From the NCBI RefSeq assembly GCF_021155775.2, contig NC_060233.1, positions 20,997,456 to 21,061,455 on the forward strand: a stretch of DNA of 64,000 bases, written 5' to 3'. This DNA comes from Neodiprion pinetum (Eukaryota > Arthropoda > Insecta > Hymenoptera > Diprionidae). The notes below the pieces were generated by a model. It did no database searches. It saw only the letters and a program-made list of their open reading frames with translations, and was not told the origin of the DNA. Positions within the stretch are counted from its first letter, which is position 1. Each line of letters begins with the position of its first letter. Below are positions 1-10,278 of this stretch, piece by piece. The position numbers were made by a program, and so were the translations under genes.

Positions 1-143
1 GGATGATAGCGAGGAAGAGCTTCAGGTCCCAGGCCGTGCTGAGACGCGCAACGTGGAAGGTGAGCCCTTGCAGCCCGTCCAGGTTTCGTCCTCAGGGGAT
101 GATAAATTATCGACCGGTCACGGATCCGGAATGACGGGGTGAC
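1..143 (+). pseudogene. C-terminal tail of an unidentified ORF, cut by the window edge
   Basis: One frame is open from base 2 to a TGA at about 141. It encodes an acidic, low-complexity tail (begins DDSEEELQVPG, ends GSGMTG). I do not recognise it. Its position before tandem repeats and an LTR-like stretch suggests the end of a retrotransposon pol or gag-pol, but this is inference. The last codons already lie in the first unit of the 83-bp repeat. Confidence 0.3.
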
Positions 144-480
144 CGGGAGGTGATCGGCATTATACGAGCTAATGCGCGATCATTGGAGATAGTTGAACGG
201 TCACGGATCCGGAATGACGGGGTGACCGGGAGACGATCAGCATTATATGTGTTAATGCGCGATCGTTGGAGGAAGTTGGACGGTCACGGATCCGGAATGA
301 CGGGGTGACCGGGCGGCGATTGGCATTATATGTGTTAATGCGCAATCGTGGAAGATGGTTGGACGGTCACGGATCCGGAATGACGGGGTGACTGGGTGAC
401 GATTGGCATTATATGTGTCGATGCGCAGTCGTCGGGGACGATCGGATGGTCACGGATTCGGAATGACAGGGTGACCAAAT
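115..480. repeat. Tandem repeat, 83-bp unit, about 4.4 copies
   Basis: The motif CGGTCACGGATCCGGAATGA recurs at 115, 198, 281 and 364, with a decayed copy near 447, an exact 83-bp spacing. Each unit carries the inverted pair GGTCAC...GTGACC around a GGATCC core, so each can form a small hairpin. It lies just downstream of the ORF tail and probably belongs to the 3' untranslated part of that element. Confidence 0.85.
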
Positions 481-1156
481 GATCAAATCGTAGGATCAAT
501 ATGATCGTTGCATGAGTCGTTTAATGAGCACTAAGCGATTGATTGGGCCCAGCTTGGATTATGCACACAAACTGCACGTGAAATAAAGCATGCTAAGTGG
601 TGAAGAAGGGGGGTAACGCAGCAAGCTATTCAATGTTGTTTTATGTGCTCAGACGAGCGCATAGTAACCCGAAGCATGGCCACGCGGGGGGGCATCAACA
701 TCCACACGGTCTCCCACGGGTGCGGGTCAACTGAGTGCAACATCGTAAGACCCGAGATACTACCTTCGCGAGGACGCGAGTACGTCAGGATGGACGACTG
801 AACGCAACGAACGCAACAGTTTCTCTCGATGCTCGTGTTGAAGAAAGGGGCCCACTTGAGACCAACGTCTCGCTGTTTATGATGCACGTGTTGACGAAAG
901 GGGCCCACTTGAGACCAACGTCTCACTGTTCATCTGAGGCGATAAGTGGCTAGGACAAAGGGCTAGTGAGCCCCATGAATCACTGAGGGATCGGCGCTTC
1001 GACCACCGAGGCGACGATCACTTCTCGATAGAGTGCCAAACGAAAAACATCGTCATCTTGAGCTCATTATTACTTGTTGCTTACGACTCTACGTAATTTT
1101 GCACTGATTATCGAATATAACTTACATACGCTAATAAATATTTCGGCATTTCTTAC
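481..1156. mobile_element. Probable LTR/3' end of an unidentified retroelement
   Basis: No gene is seen. There is a purine tract resembling a polypurine tract at about 601-614 and a tandem duplication of 43 bp at 835-877 and 888-930 (period 53). The non-satellite sequence ends with TTACA at about 1156, where the satellite starts. A TG...CA LTR ending there fits, but with no second copy its 5' edge cannot be placed. Confidence 0.35.
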
Positions 1157-1248
1157 ACATGCATATATAAATTGATTTAATTAAATAAGAAGATGAGTAA
1201 GGAATTTATTATTCACGTTTTATTTTGATACATATAAATATATATTAC
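1157..1248 (+). repeat. Satellite fragment (about 500-bp family)
   Basis: It matches the end of the satellite unit seen intact at 57604-59120, including the 'aagaagatgagtaaggaat' and 'ttattattcacgttttatt' segments, and ends in a TA-rich run where a retroelement fragment begins. Confidence 0.75.
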
Positions 1249-1481
1249 TCTTTTCCTTGGAGAGGAGTAGTGTTACAAAGGGTGAAATCACCCGCTTTGC
1301 CCCCTCTTCAATGATCTAGTAGTCATCATAGATAAAAGACGTTTATAAACCTCTCATGTCTTTTAAAAGAATAAAGTTGCTGCATCAACCAACATTATTG
1401 TAACAACAGTCTTGTTTCAGCCTTTGAACGAGAAACACATATTACGCAATTGAAGCATTTTCACAACATTTTATTCACGTT
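1249..1481 (-). mobile_element. Truncated LTR plus polypurine-tract fragment of the kinase-Gypsy family
   Basis: 1271-1481 is a reverse-oriented partial LTR of the family seen complete at 46246-46534. The preceding bases 1249-1270 match the internal sequence next to that LTR (the CTCTTTTCC...GAGTAG stretch). It is therefore the 3' end of another copy, truncated inside its LTR at about 1481 where a TA-rich run begins. It faces the LTR at 1523-1802, forming an LTR palindrome with a (TA)n centre. Confidence 0.75.
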
Positions 1482-1486
1482 GTATA

Positions 1487-1522
<36 letters not shown>
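1482..1522. repeat. (TA)n microsatellite between two opposed LTRs
   Basis: Alternating TA with few interruptions. It forms the centre of the inverted LTR arrangement and supplies the ATAT flank of the next solo LTR. Confidence 0.85.
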
Positions 1523-1525
<3 letters not shown>

Positions 1526-1802
1526 AACGTTCTTTGACGTAACGGAAATATAATATGGATCCGCAAGTTTAATTATCAAGTCAAAATCAAGAACGTGAAT
1601 AAAATGTTGTGAAAATGCTTTAATTGCGTAATATGTGTTTCTCGTTTAAAGGCTGAAACAAGACTGTTGTTACAATAATGTTGGTTGACGCAGCAACTTT
1701 ATTCTTCTAAAAGACATGAGAGGTTTATAAACGTCTTTTATCTATGATGACTACTAGATCATTGAAGAGAGGGCAAAACGGGTGATTTCACCTTTTGTAA
1801 CA
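1523..1802 (+). mobile_element. Solo LTR of the kinase-Gypsy family (280 bp)
   Basis: It starts TGTAACG and ends TTTGTAACA, with ATAT on both sides, a 4-bp target duplication. It aligns along its length with the 289-bp LTRs at 46246 and 54416 and contains the same GGATCCGC and TGTGTTTCTCGTTTAAA blocks. No internal region follows, so it is a solo LTR. A near-identical inverted copy is at 9496-9774. Confidence 0.85.
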
Positions 1803-2246
1803 ATATACTCGTATATATAAATTATACATCAGTATAATTGAATATAAATGGGGGTAATTGAATTAAATAATTTGATAATAAAAAAAAATAATCAATTTAA
1901 ATAAATTATTCTTCTCAAATTAATGGATAATCAATTTTTTAAAATTGAAAATATGAAATTGAATAATTAATTATGTATCTATCTGTACGTTTTCTTCAAA
2001 CTTTTCAATTAGTTCTAATCCATTGTATAGATGCTCCAAATTACAATACATGAAGTACATTGGAAGGCATTCTTTCAATGAATCATATTCTCATTTTGAA
2101 TGATATGCGAGCAAACAATCAAAAAATATATAAGATTTTTTCAATAATTATATTTATTTTTCAAAAATTCAATTAATGTTGAATATGTTTTTTGTTTAAA
2201 AAATTTTTCTTCTCTTAAAAATTATTTGAGAATTATAATATATATA
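1803..2246 (-). repeat. Satellite unit, reverse orientation
   Basis: Reverse complement of the satellite consensus (GATGCTCCAAATTACAATAC marks it). It is almost identical, inverted, to 9052-9495. It is interrupted by LTRs on both sides. Confidence 0.85.
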
Positions 2247-2468
2247 TGTCGCATAACCGTATTGTGTCATTGCTACATTTTGATCACCGGTTGTATTACA
2301 TTGATGGAACTTGTTTTGGTTGGATTTGTTTTGTTCTTGTTCAACTTAGTTACTTCTTTTAGAATGATTTTCAAAACGATTTGGATAAAGTTGTGTTTTT
2401 CCGTGTCTCTGCGGTTTCCAATTGAATAAACTGTGTAATGCTCTTTATTGATCTTTGTATATCTGACA
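2247..2468 (+). repeat. 5' LTR of element A
   Basis: TGTCGC...TGACA, 222 bp, the same length as the 3' copy. It contains AATAAA-like and CTTTATT sequence near its end. A primer site is not certain: TCAGAAGTGG immediately follows and, with the LTR end, resembles the tRNA-Leu primer site of other elements. Confidence 0.8.
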
Positions 2469-2535
2469 TCAGAAGTGGTATAAAGAACGTTTCAGCGTGT
2501 AGAAGTGAAAAACTGAGTAAATTTTCGAGATAGAG

Positions 2536-3535
2536 ATGGAAAGAAGCGAGGAAGATTTCAGTGTGGCAGAAGATGTAGAAGAAAGTGTGAGGAGAAGTGC
2601 AAAGAGTGACACAGGCAGAGTAGAAACTTCTCGAAAACAAAAAAGCAATCACCGATCCCCGACGACTTCGGAATCTGAACATTCTGATGATTTGCGAAGA
2701 AGAAAGCGTGGAAGACGTAGGCACAGAAAACGTTAGGCAAGATTGAAGGAGGAAAATCTGCGACTGCTTGCACTGCTTTCCAGACGAGAACGTGTTCCGA
2801 TGGATCTCATCAAATTTGATCCGAAAACGACTGACGCGACTGGTTGGGTGAAAATGGTTGACGAGTGGATTCACCGTTATAATCCTAATGATTATGAAAT
2901 TGTCTAGCACTTGGCGAAAGCATTTAAGGGCGAAGCGGCACAGTGGTTCACAGGTACGGATCCTTCAGGAAAAAGCTGGGTAGAAATACGTTCTGAGTTT
3001 TCAAGTGCGTATGCAAAAAATAACAACGTTGCGTCGGAGCTGCACACGATTTGGATGGAAGACGCAGAGATTACACTCGAAAATTTTATGAAGAAAGGGA
3101 GAAAATTAAAAGCGTGGCTCAACGAGAGAAAAACGGTGGACGAGACTGCGCTCAACTTACGGGGTTATCCTATTCGGCGCAAAATAGATTCGTTCACAAC
3201 ATCTTTGTGCGTGAATCACCTAAAAGTCTACAAGAAGTGATAGCGTACATTGATGGACGAACGACCGACTTGCATCAACCGCGTGCATCCTCCAGAGCCT
3301 CAGGTCCACATACTAAGACTTTAGCGCCGCGAGATGGTAAGTCGCACCGTTTTGACATCGAGTGCTACAATTGTGGAAGAAAAGGACATCGGAAGGCCGA
3401 ATGTCGATCAGCTCTGCAGACACAGCGTGGCAGCTACTCACGGGTCATTAAGGAACTGGACAGTAGAGGTTTTGGGGTCAAAGAAGCCGATAACCTGCTA
3501 CAACTGTAAGGAAGAGGGACACAGTGCCCCGAGTT
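2536..3535 (+). pseudogene. gag of element A (capsid-like region and two CCHC knuckles), broken
   Basis: Starts at the ATG at 2536 (MERSEEDFSVAEDVEES), an acidic then Arg/Lys-rich N-terminus. The frame is broken by a stop at about 2734, a TAG at about 2905 and shifts near 3130 and 3480. The capsid-like part (FKGEAAQWFTG, SWVEIRSEFSSAY) lies at about 2911-3130. Two zinc knuckles follow: CYNCGRKGHRKAEC at about 3361 and CYNCKEEGHSAPSC at about 3490. Gag would package the element's RNA; this copy cannot make an intact protein. Confidence 0.75.
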
Positions 3536-4011
3536 GCCCTAAGAAGAACGAGAAGGTAGTGAGGCTTTGTAATTCTACCTTCACTGAGAATACTCTGAAG
3601 CTTGCTGACGGTAAGGTGTTGACGTTTATCTTTGACTCTGGTTCGGACTGTTCTCTTGTAACAGAGAGTTTGGCAGAGAGGTTGCCTGGTAAAAGACAAG
3701 TCGTTTGCATGCGTTTGAGGGGCTTAGGAAATGGGTATGTGGATTGCCGTGAGATGATCTCAGTGTGTGCAGAGTTGAATAGCATCAATGTTGAGATTGA
3801 TTTATATGTAGTACCGGACGAAAGTTTGTCCACAAAAATAATTCCGGGTCAAGAATTGTTAGGTAATGGTATCTCAGTCACATTAGATGAAACCATAGTT
3901 GAATTTGCAAAATTAATAAATTCGCTTAAAGCCGCAAGCCTTAAAAAAGATCTTACTCCACGAGTTTATCGCTGGTGGGCATATTTGCAGTCATTTGAAT
4001 TTGAAATATAA
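3536..4011 (+). pseudogene. Retropepsin-like protease of element A joined to the RNase H tail by deletion
   Basis: FIFDSGSDCSLVTESL carries the aspartic protease motif DSG. Downstream, LGNGISVTLDETIVEFA leads into SLKKDLTPRVYRWWAYLQSFEFEI, and the last part is the end of a Gypsy RNase H. A stop, then AGQRMKHTDFLSSNPV, continues the typical RNase H C-terminus. The whole reverse transcriptase and most of RNase H are missing, with a junction near 3940. Confidence 0.75.
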
Positions 4012-4029
4012 TATCGCGCAGGTCAACGA

Positions 4030-5386
4030 ATGAAGCATACGGACTTTTTGTCAAGTAATCCAGTTACAAAAAAAAGTATACTCAAAATAGTTAAGAAAGA
4101 TTTGTATAAAATAATTGAATTAGCTGATGACTGGTTGATGGTAGCTCAGCAGAAAGATGACGAAATAAAAACTTTGCACGGTGAGGTAATAGAAGGATCA
4201 GAGAGAGCAAAATCATATTCAATTGGAGACAAAATTTTGATGCGGACGATAAACAGAAAATCGAAACAGATAACGTTACCTCTTGTGCCGAGACTGATGG
4301 TGTGGTCACTGATACATCACGTACATGAGAATATCTGCCATTTGGGCTGGGAAAAGACTTTAGATAAGTTGTACGAGCTGTATTGGTTTCCTCAAATGTC
4401 AAAGCGTGTTAAGAGATTCGTTGAAAATTGTATTTTGTGCCAAACTTGTAAATCAGAGTCAAGACCGACACAAAGTCAGCTGCATCCTATGGAGAAAAAA
4501 GATATTCCGTGGTATACGATCCGGATAGATATCCGGAAAATTATCAGGTCCTTCTGACAAGAAAGAGTATGTTTTTGTAATTATAGATGGATTTACGAAA
4601 TTTGTAACGCTAAATTTGACAAGTTGTTTGGATACAGAAACAGCAATCAATCAGTTGGAAAAACACTCGTTCATTTTTGGAGTTCCGAGAAGAATCATTT
4701 GTGACCAAGGTTCAGGATTTACAAATGCACGGTTTAAGAAATACTGCGATGAAAAGAATATTGTGGTTCACTTCATAGCTTCAGGAACGCCCAGAGCTAA
4801 CGGTCAGGTTGAAAGAGTTATGTCAACCATCAGGAATATGTTATCAGTATGCGAAGCTCAGGGAAAACAATGGGAGTCCGAGTTAGGTAAAGTACAGCTT
4901 GCAATAAATTCAACTGTTCAGAAAACGTTAGGAAAAAGTCCCGCTGAAATTTTGTTTGGCACAAAAATAAATTCAATAGATATAGGACGTGTTAAGCATA
5001 GGTGCGTAAAGACTGACAATGTAAATTTAACTCAGCTAAGGTCAGAGGATACAAGTAGCATTACAGTAAAAGCCATGAAAGACAAAGAACGGTTTGATAG
5101 AAAGAACAAACCAATTAAACCATTCGAAATTGGGGATTTTGTTATGGTTAGAAACAACGATAGAATTAAGACAAAGTTAGATGCAAAATATCGCGGTCCT
5201 TTGGAAGTTGTCATGGAGCTTCCGAATGATAGGTATTTAGTTAAAAAAATAGGCTCTTCTAGATTTAGAGGTCGTAATAGCGTTAAGGTGTCTCACGATA
5301 AACTGATCGCAGCTCCTGGATATGGCGCAAGTCAGGACAGCTGTGTCGCAGAAAGTGAAGAAGGTAAGAACAAAGTTCCCAAATGA
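4030..5386 (+). pseudogene. Integrase of element A, frameshifted
   Basis: Two overlapping frames make one integrase: an N-terminal HHCC zinc region (HHVHENICHLGWEKT...CILCQTC) at 4310-4450, then the catalytic core with D in IIDGFTKF, D in CDQGSGF and E in GQVERV, then a basic C-terminus ending at 5386. There is a frameshift near 4540. The catalytic triad is retained, but the protein would be made in two pieces. Confidence 0.8.
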
Positions 5387-5758
5387 CTTTTTTGTTTTAA
5401 AGAGAAAAAAAATCGTTGTAGTGCACAAAGTCATGAGTGCAAACATGTTTTGCTGAGATGAACCATGAACCCTTGTGGGTTAATACAGTCGGTTGTTAAA
5501 AACAAATGTAGCGATAATTTGCAGAAACATGATTCTGGTTGAGCAGGATTTAGAAGTAGAAATCCGAAGAGAGCAGGGGACTCTGTTAATTGGTTAAGCC
5601 GGATTCATATGAAGAAATCCGAAGAGAGCATGAGACTCTGTTGGCTATCGCTGTTTCATTTCGACAGTGCGACTTTGGCTTTCAAGGCTCACTGGACTTG
5701 ATCACCCAGAATCCTTGAACCCAAAACCTTGATGTAACTTGAGAATGATTCGGCAAGT
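5387..5758 (+). other. 3' untranslated region of element A
   Basis: No ORF is supported. It contains two imperfect copies of an AAATCCGAAGAGAGCA-type segment near 5560 and 5620, upstream of the 60-bp repeats. Confidence 0.5.
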
Positions 5759-6170
5759 CACAATAGTTAGAACATGTACGGATGCGAAAGGCATGCCTGC
5801 AGAGCTATTGTGAACGAAAACAATAGTTGAAACATGTACGGATGCGTAAGGCATGCCTGCAGAGCTATTGTGGATGAAAACAATAGTTAGAACATGTACG
5901 GATGCGTAAGGCATGCCTGCAGAGCTATTATGGATGAAGGCCATAGTTAGAACGTGTACGGATGCATAAGGCATGCCTGCAGAGCTATTGTGAACGAAAA
6001 CAATAGTTGAAACATGTACGGATGCGTAAGGCATGCCTGCAGAGCTATTGTGGATGAAAACAATAGTTAGAACATGTACGGATGCGTAAGGCATGCCTGC
6101 AGAGCTATTATGGATGAAGGCCATAGTTAGAACGTGTACGGATGCATGAGGCATGCCTGCAGAGCTATTG
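5759..6170. repeat. 60-bp minisatellite, about 7 copies, with 180-bp higher-order period
   Basis: Units start at 5761 and every 60 bases to 6121. Each has the block GGCATGCCTGCAGAGCTAT. Unit variants repeat in order (units 2, 3, 4 match 5, 6, 7), so the array grew partly by duplication of a 180-bp trimer. Because 60 is divisible by three, the minus strand is open through the array; I do not consider it a gene. Confidence 0.9.
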
Positions 6171-6407
6171 GTGCCTTGGATAAGGAATTTGAGAAAAGTC
6201 ATGAAAAAAATAAAGCTACGCACATTGTTGCACACATGATGTAGAGATAACAAGGGATTTGATTGAGCAAAGATGCCAGGCTTGTATGATCAGGAAAGCC
6301 GAGCGAGATTTGATAAAGGTTTTTTCGATGTTTTGTTGTGTTTCAGAAATAATTTAGAAGAATGAACAAAAACTGGCACTCGAGACGCTTGCTAGTCAGT
6401 ATCGCCG
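6171..6407 (+). other. End of the internal region of element A
   Basis: No coding sequence is seen between the minisatellite and the 3' LTR. The expected polypurine tract is not clear. Confidence 0.4.
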
Positions 6408-6625
6408 TGTCGCATAACCATATTGTGTCATTGCTACATTTTTATTACCGGTTCTATGACGTTGACGGAACATGTTTTGGTTGGATTTGTTTTGTTCTTG
6501 TTCAACTTAGTTACTTCTTGTAGGATGATTTTCAAAACGATTCAAATGAAGTTATGTTTTTCCGTGTCTCTGCGGTTTTCAATTAAATAAACTGTGTAAT
6601 ACTCTTTATTTATCTTTGTATACCT

Positions 6626-6629
<4 letters not shown>
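6408..6629 (+). repeat. 3' LTR of element A
   Basis: Same 222-bp length and ends as 2247-2468, with numerous substitutions between them. It is followed directly by a TA run. Confidence 0.85.
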
Positions 6630-6676
<47 letters not shown>

Positions 6677-6688
6677 ACATATATATAT
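6630..6688. repeat. (TA)n microsatellite
   Basis: Almost pure alternating TA between the LTR of A and element B1. It provides the ATAT flank for both. Confidence 0.9.
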
Positions 6689-8621
6689 TGTAACGTGGCA
6701 GTTTTACTGCGCGTTCCACATGGCTCCCCGAACTCTAGACGGACCCCAGACTTGGGGAGCACGCGGAGCAGACCGCGGCTCATTTCGAAAAAGAGCGCCA
6801 GGACAACAGTCACGCATCCGAGACTCTAAGAGGGGACCATCGCCGGTTTAGCGAATAAGACTTTTCAGGATTTTTGTTTATTTTTTTTGGGTGGCGAGTA
6901 AATGCGGCTTCGGACAGGGGATCGGCAGCAAATCCGAACGACGTTACTGGATGGCAATCGCGGCGGATCGCGACGGAAGGAGGGCCTCGCACGAGGCTAC
7001 GGAGAGAGCGTCAACGGAGAGCTCTGCCGCGAGGGAATCCAAGGCGGACGAGATTCCCGTTGGTGGCCGGCGAGCCGTAGCCCCCCCCCCCTCCGTCACC
7101 CAACTGACGACAGGTACCCTCGCGAAGTCATCACCACGCCACTGCCAAGCTACGGGGTACCCGAGACTGGTTAGCCAATCAACACCCCGCGACAGCGGAA
7201 TTCAACGATAGCGATACGCTAGATTGTAAGAATTGCGTAACGAGAACCCCAATGCGATCGGGAAGATTTTGACTATGGATGGCGCCTATGTTCGGGGCAT
7301 GTTCGAATTGCGGCTCCGATTTGCAGGACTCGTCACTTGAGTCCTGGCGACAGTTCGCGACTGTTGAGTAGCGCAAAAATTCAAAAAAAAAAAAGAAATA
7401 GAGACTTGTGTGTGTGATATGGCAGAAACTGGAGTAGGAGAGTTCCTCGGGTGGCTGCGGAGCGGTAAGCGCTTATAATTCTTTGCGGGCATATTTCGAG
7501 CGCAAGTTAAATTGGCACACTGATAAACGGTCGGCCCACGTAATCTTGGAGTTAGAGTAGCGCTCGAAATCTGTTTGCCGATCTCCTTGAGGATGACCGT
7601 AGCCTGAGTTTTCGCGATAACGTGTAGAGTCAAGGGGATCCCTGTGAAGTCTCGCGTCGAGTCACGGTTTCGAGTGGGGAACAATGTCGGAGTGAAATTG
7701 AGTGCGGCCAAATTCCGCTGCACAGGGTCTCGTCGAGTCTGCGTACGTAAAAAGGGTGGTGAACTTTGGGGAAAATAGGGACTACGACTGGAGCTCGGAT
7801 GCGTCATAATACGCTATACACTCGCACGATTAGAAATGCTTCCTAGAGTGATTAATTTGGTCGCGATTAGCGCGTCGAGTCACGTCTTTTTGATTTAGTT
7901 TATGAATTATTGTGCATCAGCAAGGTGGCGACTAGCGCCCGTAGAAATAAGATACCAGCTAGATTTAATCACAATTGCGATTAGCGCGTCGAGTATGATC
8001 CAGATTACGTTTTTGTTTAGCGGTTTATAATTAAGTGACGAGTAGCGTCGTAGTTGAGGCCGATCGCGGGCAGCGCATCGAGTCCGATTGTGTTTTTGGT
8101 TTTTGCGAGTTAGGGTATTATTAAGACGGTGACTAGCGCACGTAGGCCGTAGAGGTCTCCTAGATTTATTCATTTTTTTTTTTATTATTTGGTTTGTTTC
8201 TCCCTTGCTTATTTCTTTTGGATTAAATTTAAACCTTTGTATTTGGAATCGCGAAGGACGACTTGCGCAGTCGTATTATTATTATTTTTATTTTTATTTT
8301 TTTTTTGTAATATCGCTGACGAGAAATATATGATTGGAATTTTATAGTGATTTGGCCACATCACGCGTTGGCTTACTTGTGTTGCAATTCTCTCTACCCA
8401 AAAATTACCCCTCCCCTCTCCGCGGTACTGAGCTACCGAGTATCTGGTCGCGGTATATCGTATTACCGATTTCGAGGCGTGTTGACCACGCCAGGCGCCC
8501 AACAAATTTCGCGGTCTTATTGCAGGCTCAGGGGACATCATGGACGCCAAATTATTGTGCACGCGGTAAGTTCTCGGTTATTTGCTCCGAGTGACCGAGG
8601 TGCAGAAAAATCCACGTCACA
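6689..8621 (+). mobile_element. Element B, copy 1 (1933 bp; solo LTR-like or non-autonomous)
   Basis: It begins TGTAACGTGGCAGTTTTAC and ends AATCCACGTCACA, between ATAT flanks. Copies are at 10306-12283 (-), 40410-42348 (+) and 55514-57603 (-, diverged). The termini are imperfect inverted repeats of about 20 bp. It holds a C-tract (7081-7090), a 19-codon conserved ORF with a splice donor, a region (7850-8160) of imperfect repeats built on GATTAGCGCGTCGAGT, a GGCGCCCAACAA block at 8494 and a GGTAAGTT donor-like site near 8565. No transposase or pol is present. TG...CA ends favour a large solo LTR; TIR-like ends leave a DNA element possible. Confidence 0.75.
7419..7478 (+). CDS. Conserved 19-codon ORF with overlapping splice donor in element B1
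   Basis: ATG at 7419 opens a 19-residue frame, MAETGVGEFLGWLRSGKRL, ending TAA at 7476. The same frame occurs in B3 at 41143-41202 as MAETDVGGFLVWLRSGKRL. Nine codons differ, six synonymously, which suggests coding constraint. GCGGTAAGC inside the ORF fits a 5' splice donor, so the real product may be a first exon of about 15 codons joined to a downstream exon not present here. Function unknown; it may be the start of the parent element's gag or transposase. Confidence 0.45.
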   Translation: MAETGVGEFLGWLRSGKRL

Positions 8622-8657
8622 ATATATATATATATATATTGTCACATATATTATACA
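8622..8657. repeat. TA-rich junction between element B1 and the inverted arm
   Basis: A TA run then TTGTCACATATATTATAC. The inverted duplication resumes at 8658 in the middle of element A's gag leader. Confidence 0.6.
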
Positions 8658-9774
8658 TTGTTTTCGAGAAGTTTCTACTCTGCCTGTGTCACTCTTTGCA
8701 CTTCTCCTCACACTTTCTTCTACATCTTCTGCCACACTGAAATCTTCCTCGCTTCTTTCCATCTCTATCGCGAAAATTTACTCAGTTTTTCACTTCTACA
8801 CGCTGAAACGTTCTTTATACCACTTCTGATGTCAGATATACAAAGATCAATAAAGAGCATTACACAGTTTATTCAATTGAAAACCGCAGAGACTCGGAAA
8901 AACACAACTTTATCCAAATCGTTTTGAAAATCATTCTAAAAGAAGTAACTAAGTTGAACAAGAACAAAACAAATCCAACCAAAACAAGTTCCATCAATGT
9001 AATACAACCGGTGATCAAAATGTAGCAATGACACAATACGGTTATGCGACATATATATATTATAATTCTCAAATAATTTTTAAGAGAAGAAAAATTTTTT
9101 AAACAAAAAACATATTCAACATTAATTGAATTTTTGAAAAATAAATATAATTATTGAAAAAATCTTATATATTTTTTGATTGTTTGCTCGCATATCATTC
9201 AAAATGAGAATATGATTCATTGAAAGAATGCCTTCCAATGTACTTCATGTATTGTAATTTGGAGCATCTATACAATGGATTAGAACTAATTGAAAAGTTT
9301 GAAGAAAACGTACAGATAGATACATAATTAATTATTCAATTTCATATTTTCAATTTTAAAAAATTGATTATCCATTAATTTGAGAAGAATAATTTATTTA
9401 AATTGATTATTTTTTTTTATTATCAAATTATTTAATTCAATTACCCCCATTTATATTCAATTATACTGATGTATAATTTATATATACGAGTATATTGTAA
9501 CAAAAGGTGAAATCACCCGTTTTGCCCCCTCTTCAATGATCTAGTAGTCATCATAGATAAAAGACGTTTATAAACCTCTCATGTCTTTTAGAAGAATAAA
9601 GTTGCTGCGTCAACCAACATTATTGTAACAACAGTCTTGTTTCAGCCTTTAAACGAGAAACACATATTACGCAATTAAAGCATTTTCACAACATTTTATT
9701 CACGCTCTAGATTTTGACTTGATAATTAAACTCGCGGATCCATACTTATTTCCGTAACGTCAACGAACGTTACA
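8658..9774 (-). repeat. Right arm of a large inverted duplication (partner 1523-2640)
   Basis: In order it contains the first ~190 bp of element A's internal region (8658-8829), A's LTR (8830-9051, 222 bp), a satellite unit (9052-9495) and the kinase-Gypsy-family LTR (9496-9774), all inverted relative to 1523-2640. The arms are 1118 and 1117 bp and differ at only a few positions by eye. The ORFs here are antisense shadows of gag. Confidence 0.9.
9496..9774 (-). mobile_element. Solo LTR of the kinase-Gypsy family (279 bp), inverted
   Basis: Reverse complement of the 1523-1802 LTR, ending ...GAACGTTACA on the plus strand, with an ATAT flank on each side. One terminal base differs from the canonical end (TGTAACAAA in place of TGTTACAAA). 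Confidence 0.85.
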
Positions 9775-10278
9775 ATATAAATATATACATACGTATTATT
9801 ATTTTCACTTTACTATTAAAAAAAGAAAAATTTTTGGAAAAAAAATATTTCACAGTCATTAAATTTTTGAAAACAAAATGTAATTATTAGAAAATCTTAT
9901 ATGTTTTTCAATTATTTGCTTACGAATCATTGCAAATAAAAATATTCATCATTAAAAAAATGCCATTCATTGTGCTTTATGTATTGTAATTTGGAGCATC
10001 TATACAATGGATTAAAACTCATTGAAAAGCTTGAAGAAAACATACAGATAGATGAATAACTATTTATTTCATTCCATATTTTTCATTTCTAAAAATTAAT
10101 CATCTATTTATTTAAGAAAAATAAATTATCAAGATTGATTTTTTTTTATAATATAATTATTCAATTTAATGTCCTCATTCATGGTCAATTATATTAATGT
10201 ATGATTGACATATACATATAAGTTAATTTTATCAATTAAGAGGATGAGAAAGAAATTTATTATTCATGTTTTATTTTG

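Larger units (their letters stand above)
2247..6629 (+). mobile_element. Ty3/Gypsy-type LTR retrotransposon A, internally deleted
   Basis: 222-bp LTRs at 2247-2468 and 6408-6629 (TGTCGCATAACC...CTGACA) are flanked by TATA, a 4-bp duplication in a TA run. The internal part encodes gag with two zinc knuckles, protease, the last residues of RNase H and integrase, so order is Gypsy-like (RT before IN). The reverse transcriptase is missing: the reading passes directly from protease to the RNase H tail near 3940. Several frameshifts and stops are present and the LTRs differ at many sites, so this is an old non-autonomous copy. Confidence 0.85.

Noticed and set aside
115..480. Possible CRISPR-like array
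   Set aside because: The direct repeats abut as whole 83-bp units; there are no unique spacers. The same applies to 5759-6170.
5702..6253. 183-codon minus-strand ORF with repeated AGMPYASVHVLT-type units
   Set aside because: It exists only because a 60-bp repeat has no stop on that strand; the element's genes are on the other strand.
6891..7211. Overlapping plus-strand ORFs of about 60-106 codons at the start of element B (also 40614-40957)
   Set aside because: Present in several frames at once over GC-rich sequence, with no family match and not preserved in B4.
8538..8927. ORFs spanning the B1/inverted-arm junction
   Set aside because: Chimeras of element B and antisense gag leader from the inverted duplication.
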